From positions 1 to 64,000 of the forward strand of contig CADCFG010000012.1 in NCBI GenBank assembly GCA_902800625.1: 64,000 nucleotides of DNA, in the 5' to 3' direction. Below are positions 61,671-64,000 of the stretch, in pieces (the stretch's first letter is position 1; each line of letters opens with the position of its first letter). This DNA is from an uncultured Eubacteriales bacterium (GTDB taxonomy: Bacteria; Bacillota; Clostridia; Christensenellales; Aristaeellaceae). The position numbers and the translations under genes are program-made. The notes below the pieces were generated by a model. It made no database searches and was not told the DNA's origin. It saw only the letters and a list, made by a program, of their open reading frames with translations.

Positions 61671-62559
61671 AGCGATCCCTCCATCTTTGTCTTGCTTCGT
61701 CCAACAGCGCCACATAGCGCTCGTGCCGCTGCCCGTCGATCTCGCCCGCCGCCACGGCGTCCCGCACCGCGCAGCGCGGCTCGGTGGCGTGGTAACAGGG
61801 CTGGAAATAGCACCGGCCCTCGCAGGGCGCAAACTCCGGCCAGCTGTCCTTCAGCTCCACCGGGTCGAACAGCTCCGTCTCCAGCAAACTGAACCCGGGG
61901 GTGTCCAGCACCATCCCGCCCCCCTCCACGGGGATCAGCTGGCAGTGCCGGGTGGTGTTCTTGCCCCGCTCGATCTTTCGGGACAGATCCCCCGTCTCCA
62001 GGTCCAGGCCGTACAGCGCGTTGATCATCGTGGACTTGCCCGCGCCGGACTGCCCCGCCAGGGCGTGCACCTTGCCGCGCAGGGCCTCACGCAGCGCGTC
62101 CAGGCCCTCGCCGGTGTCGGCGCAGACCAGCATGGGCTCCACCTCCGCGCCCCGGTACTGCCGGGCGATGTCCGCCGCCCGGGCCGCGTCCAGGTCGCTC
62201 TTGTTGATCACCAGGCGCGCCGCGATGCCCGCGCGCCGGGCGTTCAAGAGCAGCCGGTCCACCATCATCAGGTCGGGGTCGGGCGTGGCCGCCGCAGCCA
62301 CCACCACGATCACGTCGATGTTGGCCACCGGCGGGCGCGTCAGCTCGTTGCGCCGGGGCAGGATGCGCAGGATCCAGCCGTGCTCCTCCCCGTCGCTGGG
62401 CGTCAGCTCCACCACGTCGCCCACCTTGGGCTTCATGCGCTCCCGGCGCAGCTTGCCCTGGGCGCGCAGCGTGTGCACCGTGCCCGCGTCGTCCCGGGCA
62501 TAGTAGAACCCGCCGATGCCCTGCAGGATCGTGCCGGTCAAGGCCGTTGCTTCAGACAT
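61663..62559 (-). CDS. rsgA: Ribosome small subunit-dependent GTPase A
   Basis: This 298-residue protein is a circularly permuted GTPase: NKSD (G4) comes before GQSGAGKST (G1) and DTPGF (G3). It has an N-terminal OB-fold and a C-terminal zinc-binding knuckle (CEGRCYFQPCYHATEPRCAV). RsgA acts in 30S maturation. It sits between the PASTA kinase and rpe, the usual Firmicutes arrangement, and GGAGG precedes the ATG. Confidence 0.97.
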   Translation of the reverse strand: MSEATALTGTILQGIGGFYYARDDAGTVHTLRAQGKLRRERMKPKVGDVVELTPSDGEEHGWILRILPRRNELTRPPVANIDVIVVVAAAATPDPDLMMVDRLLLNARRAGIAARLVINKSDLDAARAADIARQYRGAEVEPMLVCADTGEGLDALREALRGKVHALAGQSGAGKSTMINALYGLDLETGDLSRKIERGKNTTRHCQLIPVEGGGMVLDTPGFSLLETELFDPVELKDSWPEFAPCEGRCYFQPCYHATEPRCAVRDAVAAGEIDGQRHERYVALLDEARQRWRDRYD

Positions 62560-62569
62560 TCATACCTCC

Positions 62570-62636
62570 AGCATGTAGTCAGGGATCAGGAATAAACAGC
62601 AGCTGCGCGGCATATTCCATTCCCCACTCCTCACTC
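62570..62636 (-). repeat. Short stop-proximal purine-rich element after the kinase gene, family D-like
   Basis: Starting at the kinase stop, the coding strand reads GAGTGAGGAGTGGGGAATGG and AATA. It is closed by TATTCC and TGATCCCTGACTAC after about 18 bases. It lies between the kinase and rsgA and resembles the other family D elements in layout. Confidence 0.5.
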
Positions 62637-64000
62637 AAAACTGACCGTCTGCGTCTCCATCTCCACCCCGTCCATGGTGATCTGCACGGTGTGGTCGCCG
62701 GGCTCGGAGCTGGAGAGGGCGATGCGATAGGTGCCGGCGTTCAGCACGCCGTGATACACCTCCTGCACCTGGCCGGAGGGAGCGGTCATGGTCAGCAGCA
62801 CGTCGCTGCCGTTCAGCGGCACCACCACGGACAGCTTCGAGGCCGGGTAGTACAGCGTCTCCTGGCCCTGGCAGATCGTGATGTCCACGGTCGTGCCCAC
62901 CATCAACGCCTCGCCCGGGGAGACGCTCTGGCCCACCACCGTTCGGGGCTGGGCGTCCGGGGCTGCTTCCTCGGTGACGCTGCCCAGCGCCAGGCCGTCG
63001 GCCTCCAGCAGCGCCTGGGCGTTCTCCATGGGCATGCCCGACAGATCCGGCATCAGTATGCGCTGGCCGCTGACGGTGAAGATCACCGGGGTGTCCTTGG
63101 CCTGGGTGGTGTCCGCCTCGGGCGACACGGCGATCACCGTGCCCACCGGCGCGTCGGATTCCACGTACAGCGCGTCCACGGTCTCCACACCCAGGGCCTT
63201 CAGCGACTCGGTGGCCTCCTCCAGGCTCTGGCCCACGCAGTCATACATATAGTACCAGCGGGTGCCCAGGCTGACGGTCAGCGTCACCTGCGCAGTGGTG
63301 CGCACCCGGCCGCCCATGCGGCGGGACTGGGCGATGACGATGCCCTCCTCATAATCCTCGCTGTAGGCGTATTCCAGCTCGCTGCTGCCGCCCAGCCGCT
63401 CCAGGGCGTCCTGGGCCAGCAGCTGCTCCTGGCCGATCAGATCGGGCATGACATAGGTGTTGGAGGTGTTCAGGAAGTACCAGATGCCCCCCGCCACCAG
63501 CAGCACCACCGCCGCCACGCCGCAGGCGATCACCGTGCGCTTCAGCTTCTTGCGGTCCCGGGCGCGCTTCTTGCGGCGCTCCTCCTTCTCCCGCTCGATC
63601 TCCTCCGGGTCCTTGGGATAGACCACGAACCCGCCCTGGGGATGGGAGATGGACTTGCGCAGGTCGGCGGCCATCTCCGCGGCGGTCTGATAGCGCTTGG
63701 AGGCGTCCTTGCACAGCGCGCGCATGACCACCTCGTCCAGGGCCTTCGATATGCCCTCCTGGTGGTCGCGCATGGATTTCGGCTCCTCGCTGACGTGCTT
63801 CAGCGCCACGGAAACGCTGGTCTCGCCGTCGAAGGGCACCCGTCCGGTGAGCATTTCGTACATCACCACGCCCACGGAGTACAAATCGCTCTTCTCGTCG
63901 GCCACCTCGCCCCTGGCCTGCTCCGGAGAGAAGTAGTGCACGCTGCCCAGCACGGAGCCGTTGCTGCCCTCCTCGGTGGTGGTGGCCTGGGAGGCCTTCA
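62631..64000 (-). CDS. prkC: PASTA-domain Ser/Thr protein kinase, N-terminus outside window
   Basis: The frame enters from the right edge and ends at 62631; 456 codons are visible. The visible part starts in the activation loop of the kinase (KASQATTTEEGSNGS, then VLGSVHYFSPEQARGE). The rest of the kinase C-lobe, a basic juxtamembrane segment, one membrane span (VIACGVAAVVLLVAGGIWYFL) and three PASTA domains (YVMPDLIGQEQLLAQDAL, YYMYDCVGQSLEEATESL, ILMPDLSGMPMENAQALL) follow, with a C-terminal Ig-like tail. PASTA kinases sense muropeptides or lipid II and control growth and cell-wall synthesis. Confidence 0.95.
   Translation of the reverse strand, partial: KASQATTTEEGSNGSVLGSVHYFSPEQARGEVADEKSDLYSVGVVMYEMLTGRVPFDGETSVSVALKHVSEEPKSMRDHQEGISKALDEVVMRALCKDASKRYQTAAEMAADLRKSISHPQGGFVVYPKDPEEIEREKEERRKKRARDRKKLKRTVIACGVAAVVLLVAGGIWYFLNTSNTYVMPDLIGQEQLLAQDALERLGGSSELEYAYSEDYEEGIVIAQSRRMGGRVRTTAQVTLTVSLGTRWYYMYDCVGQSLEEATESLKALGVETVDALYVESDAPVGTVIAVSPEADTTQAKDTPVIFTVSGQRILMPDLSGMPMENAQALLEADGLALGSVTEEAAPDAQPRTVVGQSVSPGEALMVGTTVDITICQGQETLYYPASKLSVVVPLNGSDVLLTMTAPSGQVQEVYHGVLNAGTYRIALSSSEPGDHTVQITMDGVEMETQTVSFE

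Overview
The window looks like the chromosome of a high-GC member of the Clostridia (Bacillota), probably from an anaerobic gut-type community. The evidence is a PyrR-type attenuator, an L10 leader, a PASTA-kinase/rsgA/rpe block, a PDZ-DUF512/der/plsY block, pyruvate phosphate dikinase, strong Shine-Dalgarno sites and textbook sigma-A promoters. Genus cannot be decided from the sequence alone. No tRNA, rRNA, CRISPR array, transposase or phage gene was recognised.

Layout. 0-1 kb: the 5' part of a secreted Ig-like (BIG2) protein, a small HTH regulator and an orphan small protein. 1.3-9.7 kb: thioesterase, M19 dipeptidase coupled to a TetM-like ribosomal GTPase, MATE pump, AbrB-type regulator plus glycosyltransferase, Mrp-type P-loop ATPase and Nudix hydrolase. 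9.7-11.6 kb: secreted L,D-transpeptidase. 11.8-15.5 kb: ribosomal/transcription genes rplJ-rplL and rpmG-secE-nusG-rplK-rplA, with rplJL placed upstream of rpmG instead of downstream of rplA. 15.8-20.5 kb: MFS transporter, tig, clpP, clpX. 20.6-32.4 kb: an MFS exporter, then a seven-gene operon coding for a Lys/Asp-repeat surface protein, two membrane-fusion adaptors, a propeller-like/solute-binding fusion, two sugar-type ABC permeases and a MacB-like protein, with no ATPase. 32.8-36.7 kb: ECF sigma factor with anti-sigma-like protein, and a MATE transporter fused to an RsbW-like ATPase. 36.9-46.6 kb: a run of exported proteins (SH3, peptidoglycan-binding, Cys-rich and unknown domains) with a DUF218 and a PAP2 membrane protein. 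46.7-55.3 kb: a YbjN-like protein, ppdK, DUF512-der-plsY-xylB. 55.6-57.1 kb: three HTH regulators and a TM2 protein. 57.2-59.7 kb: the pyrR-uraA operon with its attenuator. 59.7-64 kb: a secreted serpin, rpe, rsgA and a PASTA Ser/Thr kinase that runs off the window.

The most unusual signal is between the genes. Several families of short, structured, non-coding elements sit in intergenic or intercistronic gaps. Family A has two copies of about 110 bp and family B two copies of about 235-270 bp; in both, paired changes preserve the predicted stems. Family C is the widespread hairpin built on TGTCATCCTGAGC. Family D comprises about six purine-rich/pyrimidine-rich inverted elements, each starting right after a stop codon and several filling the gap up to the next ribosome binding site. 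Family E is a MITE-like unit inserted in the pyrR leader. Two promoters have a near-perfect palindrome filling the -35/-10 spacer, which suggests tight repression by small HTH proteins.

All statements come from reading the sequence. No alignment, folding or database search was run.
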